A DNA stretch of 64,000 nucleotides from a virus. This document shows, piece by piece, positions 24,940 to 34,559 of this stretch (position 1 is its first letter; every line of letters begins with the position of its first letter). The notes below the pieces were generated by a model. It made no database searches, had not been told where the DNA came from, and saw nothing but the letters and a program-made list of their open reading frames with translations. The DNA lies in the IMG/VR virus record IMGVR_UViG_3300035670_000124, positions 19,349-83,348 of that record; one strand, given 5' to 3'. A program made the translations under genes and the position numbers.

Positions 24940-25473
24940 ATGATGGCTGTGAAATTGTCTATGTATAAAACTCATCCTGATATTGTATTACCTGAATTTT
25001 CAACCAAGCAATCTGCTTGTTTTGATATCGCATATCAAGGTGCAGGTAAACAATGGTATTCGGGATATAATGAGACCAATAAACCTTTTACCAGAAATAC
25101 ACCGAAAGGTGATGTATTCGTTAATGCTGGTGAAAGGGTTATGGTTCCTACAGGACTCATTCTAGATATTCCTGAAGGATATTCTGTAAGACTTCACGCA
25201 AGATCAGGTCTATCACTCAAACGAGGAATCGTTTTAGCAAACAGCGAAGCAGTAATTGATTCTGACTATGTAGATGAGCTAATGGTTCTTCTATATAATA
25301 GGTCAACTGTTGGTATGTGGGTTAGAAATGGTGATAGGATTGCCCAAGGCGAATTAGTAAAACAAGAGAAGTATGATATTGTTGAAACTGTGAATAAGCC
25401 AGAATTAAAAGCAAATCGTGTTGGCGGATTAGGTTCTACAGGAGTTAGTAATGCTAAAAAGCCTAAAACTTGA
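24940..25473 (+). CDS. dut: dUTP diphosphatase
   Basis: Hydrolyses dUTP to dUMP, keeping uracil out of DNA and feeding dTMP synthesis. Trimeric dUTPase motifs are in order: SACFDI (motif 1, residues ~25), ARSGLSLKRGI (motif 3 with Ser, ~88), NSEAVIDSDYVDELMVLLYN (~101-120), GDRIAQGEL (~130) and a C-terminal GGLGSTG Gly-rich arm. 177 residues. The C-terminus overlaps the next gene. Confidence 0.93.
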   Translation: MMAVKLSMYKTHPDIVLPEFSTKQSACFDIAYQGAGKQWYSGYNETNKPFTRNTPKGDVFVNAGERVMVPTGLILDIPEGYSVRLHARSGLSLKRGIVLANSEAVIDSDYVDELMVLLYNRSTVGMWVRNGDRIAQGELVKQEKYDIVETVNKPELKANRVGGLGSTGVSNAKKPKT

Positions 25474-25732
25474 TGAAATTTATGTAACCAAGCCTACCAC
25501 AATTAATGTGTATGGTGGGGTTAAGATTCATATTGATGATAATAATGAAATCACTGTTGAGGGTCATAGTAAACTAAAATTTACTACTGACTCCGACATT
25601 GAATTTGATGGTAAAAATATCAACCTTCAAGCACAAGAAAATGTATATATTGGTGCCGGTAAACACATCGTTGAGCAGGCACCAAGGATTGATTTTAACC
25701 CAGAATATGATAAAAGTGGATATAAGAAATAA
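25451..25732 (+). CDS. small beta-helix-like protein, probable baseplate spike component (93 aa)
   Basis: Short alternating strands (INVYGGVKIHID, EITVEGHSKLKFTT, DIEFDGKNINLQAQENVYIG) resemble the triple beta-helix of T4 gp5/VgrG spikes. It starts inside the dUTPase gene and directly precedes a PAAR tip gene with one base of overlap. I infer a small spike or spike-adaptor protein. It is too short to be full gp5 and has no lysozyme domain. Confidence 0.6.
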   Translation: MLKSLKLDEIYVTKPTTINVYGGVKIHIDDNNEITVEGHSKLKFTTDSDIEFDGKNINLQAQENVYIGAGKHIVEQAPRIDFNPEYDKSGYKK

Positions 25733-26052
25733 TGCCAGGGGCACATAGAGACACAGACAAGAGAAAATGTGGAGCTGCCACAGAAGTATTTGGAAATTCT
25801 ACAGTATTTGTTAATAATTTACTATGGGCAGTTGAGGATGATGTGTGCGATCATGGTGGAGGTAGGTTGAAACCTGTAACCGGACCGCCTAGCATATATG
25901 TAGAGAATAAATTTATTATATGTGCCATAGGAGACACCACTAAAGAAATAGATTTAAAATTACATCCGCCTGGAGTGAATGATCCTAAAGGTCGATCATC
26001 AGATACTTTCGTATATGGTTCCAGTGGTGGAGGAACGGGAGCAGTATCTTGA
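25732..26052 (+). CDS. 5.4: PAAR-domain spike tip protein, gp5.4-like
   Basis: PAAR proteins form the sharp, zinc-binding point of the membrane-piercing spike. The sequence has the early MPGAHRDTDKRKCG...G...VFVNN pattern, a CDHGGG motif (residues ~41-46) and repeated I/V-strand turns with Pro-Pro. Length 106 is near T4 gp5.4 (97). It follows the beta-helix protein and overlaps the next gene. Confidence 0.85.
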   Translation: MPGAHRDTDKRKCGAATEVFGNSTVFVNNLLWAVEDDVCDHGGGRLKPVTGPPSIYVENKFIICAIGDTTKEIDLKLHPPGVNDPKGRSSDTFVYGSSGGGTGAVS

Positions 26053-26381
26053 CTTTCTATGTAAATGAAATAGTCAGAGTTCGAAATTCCACTGCTAGAG
26101 TTAGATATTATGATGCTAACTCTAGCACACTTATACTAATGGATATTCGAGGCGAAATTAAATCCGGAGACACTGTAACAGGTGATGAATCTGGTGTAAG
26201 ATTCACTTTTAATACATTTAATATTTCAGATGAAATAGATTTACAAGATTATGAGAATTATTTAATTGAAAATGATAATATTTTAATATGTCTCGATAGT
26301 GGAGCATATGTTGCAACAGATGCTCACTTTAATGGGCTTCCCTCCCAAGATTATCAAAGAACATATTTCATCACATTATAA
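26049..26381 (+). CDS. tail or fibre-associated protein, unrecognised (110 aa)
   Basis: The likely start is TTG overlapping the PAAR stop, with a GGGAG site eight bases ahead. The protein is beta-rich (VNEIVRVRNSTARVRYYDANSSTLILMDIRG; GDTVTGDESGVRFTF), like small domains in tail-fibre proteins. Its place between the spike tip and tail fibre supports a tail role. No specific family recognised. Confidence 0.5.
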   Translation: MTFYVNEIVRVRNSTARVRYYDANSSTLILMDIRGEIKSGDTVTGDESGVRFTFNTFNISDEIDLQDYENYLIENDNILICLDSGAYVATDAHFNGLPSQDYQRTYFITL

Positions 26382-26393
26382 GGAAATTTTTAT

Positions 26394-29300
26394 ATGCCTG
26401 TTTCAATATCAAATTTAACATCAACTTGGGCAAATTCTTATTTTAATTATATAGGACTAGGATTGAATGTAAATGCTACAGAATATAATGAAAATTCTAG
26501 CATAATAAAATTTTCAATAAATGATGATGAAAAACTAAAACTTTCCCCAAACGGAACACTATATGTAAATGGAATATCTTTAACAACCCAAACAACTGAA
26601 CTTGCAGAGTTGGCATATGATAAAGCCAACTCTGCTTACGATATTGCAATTATAGGTGGTGGTGAAATTTCTGTTGTGACAATTGCTGCATACGATAAAG
26701 CCAATGCTGCTAATTTGTTAGCATATAATACCGGAATAGGTGCTAATGCATTTACTTCTGCTACAATTGCTGGTGCTAATACTGCCGTAGGTGCTGGTGC
26801 TAATGCATTTACTACATCCACTAACACATTCTTAAGATCAGTTATAGCAGGTGCTAACACAGCAGTAGGTGCTGGTGCCAATGCATTTACCACATCCACT
26901 AACACATTCTTAAGATCAGTTATTGCTGGTGCAAATACTGCCGTAGGCACTGGTGCTAATGCATTTACCACATCCACTAACACATTCTTAAGATCAGTTA
27001 TTGCTGGTGCTAATACTGCCGTAGGTGCTGGTGCTAATGCATTTACTTCTGCTACAATTGCTGGTGCTAATACTGCCGTAGGTGCTGGTGCAAATGCATT
27101 TACCACATCCACTAACACATTCTTAAGATCAGTTATTGCTGGTGCTAATACAGCAGTTGGTGCTGGTGCCAATGCTTATGCTGCATCAGTTGGTGCTGGT
27201 GCTAATGCTTATCTATTATCAGTTATTGCTGGTGCAAATACTGCCGTAGGCACTGGTGCTAATGCTTATGCTACAGCAACATTTTTACCTTCAAGTTCAT
27301 ATACAGCATCAGACATATTAACCAAAATAAAAACTGTTGATGGTTCTGGTTCTGGATTAGATGCTGATACGGTAGACGGAATCCAAGCTGCGAGTTTCTT
27401 ACGAAGTGATGCTGCTGATACTGCAACTGGTGACATAACACTAAAATCTGGTACATTTACTAACTATTCATCAACTAATACTGATATAACAGGTTTGATA
27501 CCCGGTTCAACTGGCGGCGGACTGATTTACGCACCAAGCAGTGCACACTTAATTATCGGTTTGAGGGAAAATGATGTGAATGATAGTTTTGCTATCATTT
27601 CAGGTGGCGGAAATTATTCTACTGATATAACTTATGATACAGTTGTTGCCAGATTCCTCTCTAATGGTAACTCACACTTTGGCGGAAATATTACAGTCAC
27701 TGGCACAGTAGATGGCCGTGATATTGCAACAGACGGCACAAAACTTGATGGAATCGAATCTGGTGCAACTGCCGATCAAACTGCATCAGAAATCCTATCT
27801 GCACTATTGACAGTTGATGGTGTTGGTTCAGGTCTAGATGCTGATTTGCTAGATGGATATGCAGCAAGCGTAGGTTCAACATCTGGACCAGCAGATACCA
27901 TTGTTCTAAGAAACTCAAGTGGCGATGATTATCGTCGTTATGGTTTCGCATCATATTTTAATATGAGTCATTCAGTTACCACACGATCTTCTGAGACAGT
28001 GTTTTTCTCATCCACTGATTCGTATATAAGAAAAAATGATGCAACTGGTATGAGGGCATCATTAAATGTACCAACAAGAACTGGTGGTGATGCATCTGGA
28101 ACTTGGGGAATATCTATTACAGGTGATGCGGGAACATTAGATGGGCTTGATAGTACTAGTTTTTTGAGAAGTAATGCAAGTGATGTATTTAGTGGTGGGG
28201 TGTTACAAGTATACAATGATTCTGCTATTGATATAACCAATACAGGACAAATAAATGGCCTTCAGGTATATCAGCCAACAGCAGGTGCTGATGCATTAAT
28301 AACCTTTCATGTAGGTGGTGACTATGCGTTTCATTTTGGATTGAGCGGTGATGATAATCAACTTTCTGTTGGAGGTTGGTCAATGGGTGCTAACAAGTAT
28401 AAAGTTTGGCACGCAGGAAATGATGGTTCTGGTTCAGGTCTAGATGCTGACACATTAGATACATATCAAGCATCAGATTTTCCTAGAAAAACAGAAAATG
28501 CGACTATAAGTGGAGATTGGATTTTTAACGAAACGATCAACTTTAATAGTACAACTGCAACATCTCTGTCAACAGGTGCTGCATGGTTTTCAGGTAGCAG
28601 TGGTGCTATTTTACTCGACAATGGAGGTCATAAAAGAATTTCTTGGAATGATGGTGGCGGAAACTTTAATATTAGAGCCGGACACTATTTCAATGGATCT
28701 GTAATAGCTGCAAAGGGAACCAACGAATCTGACGGTGGGGCAGTGGCTTTAGTAATGTCTAGTGATTCGGCTGCTGGGGTTTTTAGTGTATCTGTAGCAC
28801 CAATAACTGTCGCAGGACAAACAATTTCTTCATGGACAAATACGTTAAAGGTAGATACTACTGCTACTAGTGCAGGTGCCGGTGGATTGAAATATAATGA
28901 GGCACAAGTTTGGCACGCAGGAAATGATGGTTCTGGTTCAGGTCTAGATGCCGATTTACTTGATGGAGAACATGGATCATATTATTCTCCTTTAACAATC
29001 ACACAGCTTGCATATGATAAAGCCAATTCTGCTAATTTACTTGCTTATAATACCGGAATAGGAGCTAATGCTTATTCTACTGCAACATTTTTAGCCAAAA
29101 CTGGCGGAATTATTAATGGAACATTAGAAGTAGGTGGAACATCAGTTTCGGGTGCTGAGGGTGGTGAAATTAGATTTACTAAAGCCCCCACTTCTACTTT
29201 GTCTGGCAGCAGCATTGTTTTGGATAATAATGGAAATAATATAAGAATTTTTGAAAGTGGTGGTACATTTAGGGGATATACATTTGATTTATCTACGGCC

Positions 29301-30542
29301 GGGGCTGGAGCAAGCACGACATTATTAAATAGTACAAATCTTTGGTCTACCATGAATATGGTAAATGTTAAAAGTTATGGTGCAATTGGAAATGGTTCTA
29401 ATGATGATACTTCTTCTATAAATTCTGCCATTGCATATATAAATTCTAACGGAGGAATATTATATTTCCCAAAGGGAAATTATAAAGTAACTTCTGCATT
29501 AACTTCTATAACTAAAGGAGGCATAAAAATTGTAGGTGATGGTATAGGTAATACCGTAATAACTCCAGTTGGAACATTTACATTATTTACTATTGGTGGA
29601 ACATCAACCAGAGTATATTGGATGAATATTGAAAATATTTATATATATGGACTAAATCACACAGGAATAGTTTTCAATTTAGATCATACACAGGGAATTT
29701 CTTTTTATAATGTATTTCTTGATAATTGTTACAACCCTGTTAATATGAGACAAGTTCATAATACAACATTTGAAGATTTCTATTGTGAAAATATTCGCGG
29801 AAATTATGGTATGAAAATATATGCTTCAGGCTCAACTAGAAATAGTACTACAGAAAGATCGGATATATTAAATCTAGAAAGGGTTATATTAGCTGGAAAT
29901 AATTCTGCCGGAAGTTCTCACGCTAATAGTTGCAAGTTATTGCATATAGATGGGTTTATTGCATCCATATATATGGATAAGGTTCAGTTATTAAGAGGCC
30001 ACACTGGAATATATTGTGTAAATTCTCCAGGATTACCATACGGATCATATCCACAATTTATTCAAGGGCAAAATTTGGATTTGGAGTTTAATTATTATAA
30101 TGCAGCGTATATTTCACATCTAGAAGGATTAAACATAACTAATTTATATTGTCATGGTGCAGTCACTGACATTGGTATGAATTTTGGTACGAATACATCT
30201 GGAATTAGACTGTCTAATGGTAAAATAGCCGGACATGCCGCATTTGGAGCGGTATTTAATGGAACTGGTATTGGATTGACCGATATTGATGTATATAATA
30301 ACGGAACTGCCGTTCCAAATGGTTATGATGGGATATATTTGTCTTCGACAGTAAATGGTTTTCAGATGATTGGTGGTTCCGCTGGAAAAGCACCTTGGTT
30401 TTCATACACAGAGACTCAAAGATATGGAATAAACATATCATCAGGTGCGGCAAGGTCTCAACTTATAGGAGTTAGGTTAAACGGAAATGCTACTGGAACA
30501 TACTTTGGATCAGCAACAACATCCGGTTTGGTGACATCATAA
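26394..30542 (+). CDS. long tail fibre with repeats and pectate-lyase-like domain (1382 aa)
   Basis: Residues ~60-300 hold Ala/Gly/Asn-rich tandem repeats (IAGANTAVGAGANAF...). Residues ~310-870 hold fibre-type repeats around DGSGSGLDADTVDG and WHAGNDGSGSGLDAD. Residues ~980-1382 start with VKSYGAIGNGSNDDTSSINS...YFPKGNYKV, the classic opening of a right-handed beta-helix of the pectate-lyase/tailspike kind. It probably binds or cleaves a host surface glycan. The repeats invite recombination and length change. It has a good ribosome site (AAGGAAA). Confidence 0.88.
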   Translation: MPVSISNLTSTWANSYFNYIGLGLNVNATEYNENSSIIKFSINDDEKLKLSPNGTLYVNGISLTTQTTELAELAYDKANSAYDIAIIGGGEISVVTIAAYDKANAANLLAYNTGIGANAFTSATIAGANTAVGAGANAFTTSTNTFLRSVIAGANTAVGAGANAFTTSTNTFLRSVIAGANTAVGTGANAFTTSTNTFLRSVIAGANTAVGAGANAFTSATIAGANTAVGAGANAFTTSTNTFLRSVIAGANTAVGAGANAYAASVGAGANAYLLSVIAGANTAVGTGANAYATATFLPSSSYTASDILTKIKTVDGSGSGLDADTVDGIQAASFLRSDAADTATGDITLKSGTFTNYSSTNTDITGLIPGSTGGGLIYAPSSAHLIIGLRENDVNDSFAIISGGGNYSTDITYDTVVARFLSNGNSHFGGNITVTGTVDGRDIATDGTKLDGIESGATADQTASEILSALLTVDGVGSGLDADLLDGYAASVGSTSGPADTIVLRNSSGDDYRRYGFASYFNMSHSVTTRSSETVFFSSTDSYIRKNDATGMRASLNVPTRTGGDASGTWGISITGDAGTLDGLDSTSFLRSNASDVFSGGVLQVYNDSAIDITNTGQINGLQVYQPTAGADALITFHVGGDYAFHFGLSGDDNQLSVGGWSMGANKYKVWHAGNDGSGSGLDADTLDTYQASDFPRKTENATISGDWIFNETINFNSTTATSLSTGAAWFSGSSGAILLDNGGHKRISWNDGGGNFNIRAGHYFNGSVIAAKGTNESDGGAVALVMSSDSAAGVFSVSVAPITVAGQTISSWTNTLKVDTTATSAGAGGLKYNEAQVWHAGNDGSGSGLDADLLDGEHGSYYSPLTITQLAYDKANSANLLAYNTGIGANAYSTATFLAKTGGIINGTLEVGGTSVSGAEGGEIRFTKAPTSTLSGSSIVLDNNGNNIRIFESGGTFRGYTFDLSTAGAGASTTLLNSTNLWSTMNMVNVKSYGAIGNGSNDDTSSINSAIAYINSNGGILYFPKGNYKVTSALTSITKGGIKIVGDGIGNTVITPVGTFTLFTIGGTSTRVYWMNIENIYIYGLNHTGIVFNLDHTQGISFYNVFLDNCYNPVNMRQVHNTTFEDFYCENIRGNYGMKIYASGSTRNSTTERSDILNLERVILAGNNSAGSSHANSCKLLHIDGFIASIYMDKVQLLRGHTGIYCVNSPGLPYGSYPQFIQGQNLDLEFNYYNAAYISHLEGLNITNLYCHGAVTDIGMNFGTNTSGIRLSNGKIAGHAAFGAVFNGTGIGLTDIDVYNNGTAVPNGYDGIYLSSTVNGFQMIGGSAGKAPWFSYTETQRYGINISSGAARSQLIGVRLNGNATGTYFGSATTSGLVTS
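26745..27280 (+). repeat. tandem repeats inside the tail-fibre gene
   Basis: Several near-identical units encode IAGANTAVGAGANAF followed by TTSTNTFLRSV (26 residues, 78 bp). Shorter units lack the second part. Synonymous differences (GCT/GCC/GCA, GTA/GTT) show that copies are drifting while the protein repeat is kept. Confidence 0.85.
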
Positions 30543-30551
30543 AAAATATAC

Positions 30552-30582
30552 TTGACAACTCAATAAAAATGTATTATAAATA
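30552..30582 (+). promoter_or_regulatory. combined early and late promoter of hsp20
   Basis: TTGACA (30552-30557) lies 17 bases before TATAAA (30575-30580), a host-type promoter. The same bases form a perfect TATAAATA late element (30575-30582). The ~90-base leader that follows can form an ATAAGG/CCTTAT helix. Confidence 0.8.
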
Positions 30583-30673
30583 GTGATGTTGGGGATAAGG
30601 TTATTGCGTACCTCAACTCTGTCTTGCCTTATAGGGAGACAATATAATAACTTGCTAACATAGGAGTTAAAAA

Positions 30674-31153
30674 ATGATGACAAGCGTAAATCTATATGAT
30701 CCATTCGGCTTCACTAATGTATCGAAAGGAACAGTTGGTTTTGATGATATGATCAAAAAACTGTCTTCTATTAGTGAAACCCTTCCCAAAATTTCCACAT
30801 ATCCTCCTTACAATATTCGTAAGACTGGTGAAAATACATATGTGATTGAAATCGCTGTTGCCGGATTTGGACAACAGGATATTGAAATTGTTATGGAAGA
30901 CGGAACATTGACAATCAAAGGTCAAGTGAATAGTGACGAAGATTCTGAGTTCCTATTCAAAGGAATTGCGGATCGTGCATTCACACGCAAATTTACTCTT
31001 GCTGATACAGTAGAAGTAAAGAATGCTGACCTAATCAACGGTATGCTTAAAATCTGGTTGGAACGATTCATTCCAGAAAATAAGAAACCAAAGAAGATTG
31101 AAATTGGTTCTAAGGAGGAGTCTTCTGCCGAAAAAAAGTTATTGACCGAATAA
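30674..31153 (+). CDS. hsp20: small heat shock protein Hsp20
   Basis: The alpha-crystallin domain begins near residue 38 (YPPYNIRKTGENTYVIEIAVAGF) with the DGTLTIKGQ strand (~75-83), AFTRKFTLADTVEV and the conserved NGMLKIWLER (~122-131). Holdase chaperones of this type are common in T4-like cyanophages and probably protect abundant late proteins. Two ATG codons are adjacent, and the first follows TAGGAG well. It has a promoter read both early and late and a strong terminator. Confidence 0.95.
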   Translation: MMTSVNLYDPFGFTNVSKGTVGFDDMIKKLSSISETLPKISTYPPYNIRKTGENTYVIEIAVAGFGQQDIEIVMEDGTLTIKGQVNSDEDSEFLFKGIADRAFTRKFTLADTVEVKNADLINGMLKIWLERFIPENKKPKKIEIGSKEESSAEKKLLTE

Positions 31154-31169
31154 AATCATTTATAAGTAG

Positions 31170-31196
31170 GAGAGGGTGGTGACACCCTCTCTTTTT
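31170..31196 (+). terminator. intrinsic terminator after hsp20
   Basis: GAGAGGGTG (31170-31178) pairs perfectly with CACCCTCTC (31183-31191) around loop GTGA, followed by five T. A TATAAGTA resembling a late promoter lies immediately before it (31161-31168). Confidence 0.93.
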
Positions 31197-31212
31197 ATTA
31201 TAGGAGGGCAAA

Positions 31213-32520
31213 ATGCCTGTAATTGACGCAAAGGTGGAACTACAAAAGTATCTGGCTTCCACTAATCATTTCAAAGGTAAGATCAACGGAAAATTCAAAG
31301 AAGACACATATCAAGCAATTCGTGATGTGTTGAAGAATGATGAGAATGTTGATGCAAAAACATGGGATAATGCAAGACTAATTATTGCTGGTGAACAGCT
31401 TCTGTATAAATCAATGGACATTGAAGTTGGTAATATCGATGGTCTAATTGGTCCTTCTACAGAACATGCAAGAGAACTATTCAAAGCCAAAGTAACATTG
31501 TCATCAAGAGCCAAAGCAGAAGAAAATCATTCTGTCAAACTAAAGCCTGAAGAATATTATGCCAAAATTTACACATCATTGTTTACGATGGCAAAACTAA
31601 AAGATGTAGAAAATCCTGAAATTATCGCACATCTTGGAGCAGCACAAAACTGTCTTGAGACTGGTTATGGTAAATCTATGGTTGGTAATAATGCCTTTGG
31701 TATCAAAGGTGAAGGGCCAGCAGGTTCAAGAATTGCATGGACTAATGAAGAAGTCAATGGTAAGATGATTCGTGTTCAGCAAAAGTTTAGGGCATACAAT
31801 AATCTTGATGAATCTTGTGGTGATTATTTGGACCTTCTGATTAACAATGATCGTTATTCCAAACTATTTCAAGCCAAAACTGTAGAAGAAGCAATCAAAA
31901 TTCAAGGCACAACAGGGTATGCAACTGCTTCAGATTATGCAAAAACCCTATTGAAAATCCACACTAAATATTCAAAATTGATTGGTAAAAGTGATTATCT
32001 TGAACCAATTGTTGTAAAAGTAAATGAGCCTGTGAAGGTTAATGTTCAACCAAAAAGAGCATGGCCGAGACAAAGCGAATGTATGAGATTCTATGGTGAG
32101 CCTGGATCAAATCAAGTTAAGTGTAATGTTCCATTCACTATGGTTCTTGCATGGGATACCCGATCTAAACTGACTTCATATACTTGCCATAGATTAGTAA
32201 AAGAGCCTATGGAAAGAATCTGGAATCGTACTCTAGAACATTATGGATATGACAAGATTGTTCAACTTCGGTTACACTACTTTGGTGGTTGCCTAAATGT
32301 TCGTAAGATGCGTGGTGGTTCTGCATGGTCAATGCACTCATGGGGAATTGCGGTGGATATCGACCCAGATAGAAATTCTCTAAGAACCCCTTGGAAAAAG
32401 GCCCAAATGAGTAAACCAGAATATGAGCCATTCGTTCAATTTTGGTATGATGAAGGATTTATCAATTTAGGTAAAGAGAGAGATTTTGACGCTATGCACT
32501 ACCAAGCGGCTTTGCTATGA
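31213..32520 (+). CDS. modular endolysin: glucosaminidase plus M15 peptidase
   Basis: Residues 1-95 look like a peptidoglycan-binding module. Residues ~110-260 form a FlgJ-type N-acetylglucosaminidase domain (IIAHLGAAQNCLETGYGKS...NNAFGIKGE, then FRAYNNLDESCGDYLDLL). Residues ~340-435 form a VanY/M15 zinc peptidase with SMHSWGIAVDID (zinc His and Asp) and a final DAMHYQ zinc His. No signal peptide is present, so a holin or membrane route is needed. Two cell-wall activities in one protein are unusual for a T4-like phage. Alternatively it is a virion-associated hydrolase. Confidence 0.87.
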   Translation: MPVIDAKVELQKYLASTNHFKGKINGKFKEDTYQAIRDVLKNDENVDAKTWDNARLIIAGEQLLYKSMDIEVGNIDGLIGPSTEHARELFKAKVTLSSRAKAEENHSVKLKPEEYYAKIYTSLFTMAKLKDVENPEIIAHLGAAQNCLETGYGKSMVGNNAFGIKGEGPAGSRIAWTNEEVNGKMIRVQQKFRAYNNLDESCGDYLDLLINNDRYSKLFQAKTVEEAIKIQGTTGYATASDYAKTLLKIHTKYSKLIGKSDYLEPIVVKVNEPVKVNVQPKRAWPRQSECMRFYGEPGSNQVKCNVPFTMVLAWDTRSKLTSYTCHRLVKEPMERIWNRTLEHYGYDKIVQLRLHYFGGCLNVRKMRGGSAWSMHSWGIAVDIDPDRNSLRTPWKKAQMSKPEYEPFVQFWYDEGFINLGKERDFDAMHYQAALL

Positions 32521-32906
32521 GTTGGGAAAGATATTATATAAAATCATTTGAAAGTAAAATTTCACCAGAGCCAAATACAGGATGTTGGCTCTGGTTAGGA
32601 AATGTATTAACAAAAAGAAACGGATATGGGGTTTTTACCCATAGACCTAGTGGTATGATAATGCAGAGAGCCCATAGAGTTAGTTGGAAAATATATAAGG
32701 ATCATAATATTACAGAATCTCATCATGTTTTACATAAATGTGATAATCCGTTATGTGTAAATCCAGAACATTTATTCATCGGAAACCAAAGAGATAATAT
32801 GAAGGATATGGCAACTAAAAAGAGACACACATACGGCAAAAATCATCCAAAATATATACATGGTAAATATATAGGATGTAACAGAAATCCTAAGTATCAT
32901 TTATAA
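32517..32906 (+). CDS. HNH homing endonuclease (HNH_3 type)
   Basis: ISPEPNTGCWLWLGNVLTKRNGYG then AHRVSWKIYK...HHVLHKCDNPLCVNPEHLFIGNQRDNMKDM is the typical phage HNH_3 layout, with HH and C-x4-C-N-P-x-HL. 129 residues. It overlaps the endolysin stop by 4 bases (ATGA), so it probably relies on coupling. It is an insertion between endolysin and glycan genes. Confidence 0.9.
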   Translation: MSWERYYIKSFESKISPEPNTGCWLWLGNVLTKRNGYGVFTHRPSGMIMQRAHRVSWKIYKDHNITESHHVLHKCDNPLCVNPEHLFIGNQRDNMKDMATKKRHTYGKNHPKYIHGKYIGCNRNPKYHL

Positions 32907-32921
32907 TTAGAAGGGATTATT

Positions 32922-33677
32922 ATGAAATTGAAAATTGAAAAATCTGTGGTTGTGATTACTCCCACTATTGGACTCCCTGATCTAACAAAAGCAGTAGAAT
33001 CTGTTAGATCACAGTCTTATAAGAATATCAAACATCTTCTTGTTGTTGATGGACCGGAATACTATGATAAGGTCAATCAATTAATGAGTAAGAATGAAGA
33101 AGCCTTTGAATATACTATTACTACTTGCACACCTACTAATGTTGGTGGTAATGGGTTTTACGGTCATCGTGTATATGCTGCATATCCACATCTGGTAAAT
33201 GAAGATTATGTACTATTTCTGGATGAAGATAATTGGTGGGATCATGATCATGTCACAACTCTTGTTGATAAGATTGAAACTGATGATCTAGAATGGGCAC
33301 ATTCACTAAGAAAAGTCTATATTCATCCAGAGAAACTTCTTGCATACGATAACTGTGAGAGTATTGGACGTTGGCCGATTTGGTTCACCAAAGATAAGAC
33401 CGAGCAGTTTTTAGTAGACACATCATCATACTGCTTCAAGAGAGAATTTCTAATTCAGGTATGTAATCTCTGGCATTGGGGTTGGGGTGGAGATAGAAGA
33501 TTTTTTATGCTTATCAAAAATATGGCTAAGTTTGATACCACTGGTATGCACACACTAAACTATAGACTTCCTGATATGGAAAAGGCATACGGTGGCGATT
33601 ATTCATTTTTTGAAAAAGGTAATGCTGAAATGTTTAAGCAATATGGTGGAGGATATCCGTGGCTATCAAAGATTTAA
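32922..33677 (+). CDS. family 2 glycosyltransferase
   Basis: VVVITPTIGLPDLTKAVESVRSQSYKNIKHLLVVDGP (residues 9-45) is a GT2 nucleotide-sugar binding core. FLDEDNWW (~104) provides the DxD-type metal site. 251 residues, no membrane segment. First gene of a run of glycan genes reaching 38492. It shares 19 bases with the next gene. Confidence 0.85.
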   Translation: MKLKIEKSVVVITPTIGLPDLTKAVESVRSQSYKNIKHLLVVDGPEYYDKVNQLMSKNEEAFEYTITTCTPTNVGGNGFYGHRVYAAYPHLVNEDYVLFLDEDNWWDHDHVTTLVDKIETDDLEWAHSLRKVYIHPEKLLAYDNCESIGRWPIWFTKDKTEQFLVDTSSYCFKREFLIQVCNLWHWGWGGDRRFFMLIKNMAKFDTTGMHTLNYRLPDMEKAYGGDYSFFEKGNAEMFKQYGGGYPWLSKI

Positions 33678-34558
33678 TTATCGGTAATGCAACAAACTAT
33701 ACTTGGAATGACTTAAAGTATTGGGTCAATTCTATCAAGAAGACTGGATTTGATGGTGATGTTGTTCTTACAGGAACAAACATGACCAAGGAAACAATTG
33801 ATAAACTCACAGAAATGGGTGTGGAGTTATCATTATATGGTACACAGAAAGATAATGGTGATGTGGTTGCTCCAACGAACAATGCACCTCATGTAGAAAG
33901 ATTTTTCTATCTTTGGAATGCACTACACACAACAAAAACACAGTATCGATATGTAATCACAACAGACACAAGAGATGTTGTTTTTCAACAAAATCCTACT
34001 GACTGGTTGGTTGACAATCTGTATATGTATAATCTGGTTGCTTCATCCGAAGGCATGAGATATAAAAATGAACCTTGGGGTAATCAAAATCTCATGGAAA
34101 CATTTGGACCATTCTTTCATAATTTGTTGAAGGATAAGCACATCTATAATGTTGGAATCATTGCTGGTGAATTTCTTACAGTAAAAGGGCTCATGCTACA
34201 TATTTTCCAAATGTCTATCAATAGACCAATTCCTATTGTAGATCAGGCAGTATATAACTTTATTATTGATAATCCACCATTTTCAACTGAAACATTCTTG
34301 ACCAACAATTCTGATGCTTGGGCTATTCAACTTGGAACAACTCTTGAAGCAGTAAAAGCCGGTAGCGGTGATATTGGGTTGAATTTTGGTGCCGACCCCA
34401 CCAAACAAATGATGTATCAAATGAACTATGAAGATAATCAGCCTAAGTTTGATTCTGGTGTGGTGAAAACTTATGATGGTAAACCATTTGCCATTGTTCA
34501 TCAGTATGACAGAATCCCAAGCCTCAAAGCAGAAATTGAAAGAATTTATGGAGAATAA
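33659..34558 (+). CDS. putative nucleotide-sugar glycosyltransferase (299 aa)
   Basis: GTG start behind GGTGGAGGA. The segments DVVLTGTNMTKETI, VERFFYLWNAL, YVITTDTRDVVFQQNP (a DTRD motif near residue 104) and NVGIIAGEF resemble GT-A type enzymes that modify surface glycans. It overlaps the preceding GT2 gene. Donor and acceptor are unknown. Confidence 0.7.
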   Translation: MAIKDLIIGNATNYTWNDLKYWVNSIKKTGFDGDVVLTGTNMTKETIDKLTEMGVELSLYGTQKDNGDVVAPTNNAPHVERFFYLWNALHTTKTQYRYVITTDTRDVVFQQNPTDWLVDNLYMYNLVASSEGMRYKNEPWGNQNLMETFGPFFHNLLKDKHIYNVGIIAGEFLTVKGLMLHIFQMSINRPIPIVDQAVYNFIIDNPPFSTETFLTNNSDAWAIQLGTTLEAVKAGSGDIGLNFGADPTKQMMYQMNYEDNQPKFDSGVVKTYDGKPFAIVHQYDRIPSLKAEIERIYGE

Positions 34559-34559
34559 T

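Noticed and set aside
24940-26052. dUTPase fused to a spike protein
   Set aside because: The frames differ and overlap by only 23 bases; they are separate genes.
26636-27172. Antisense frame of Ala/Pro/Val repeats in the tail-fibre gene
   Set aside because: It mirrors the sense tandem repeats; no start signals.
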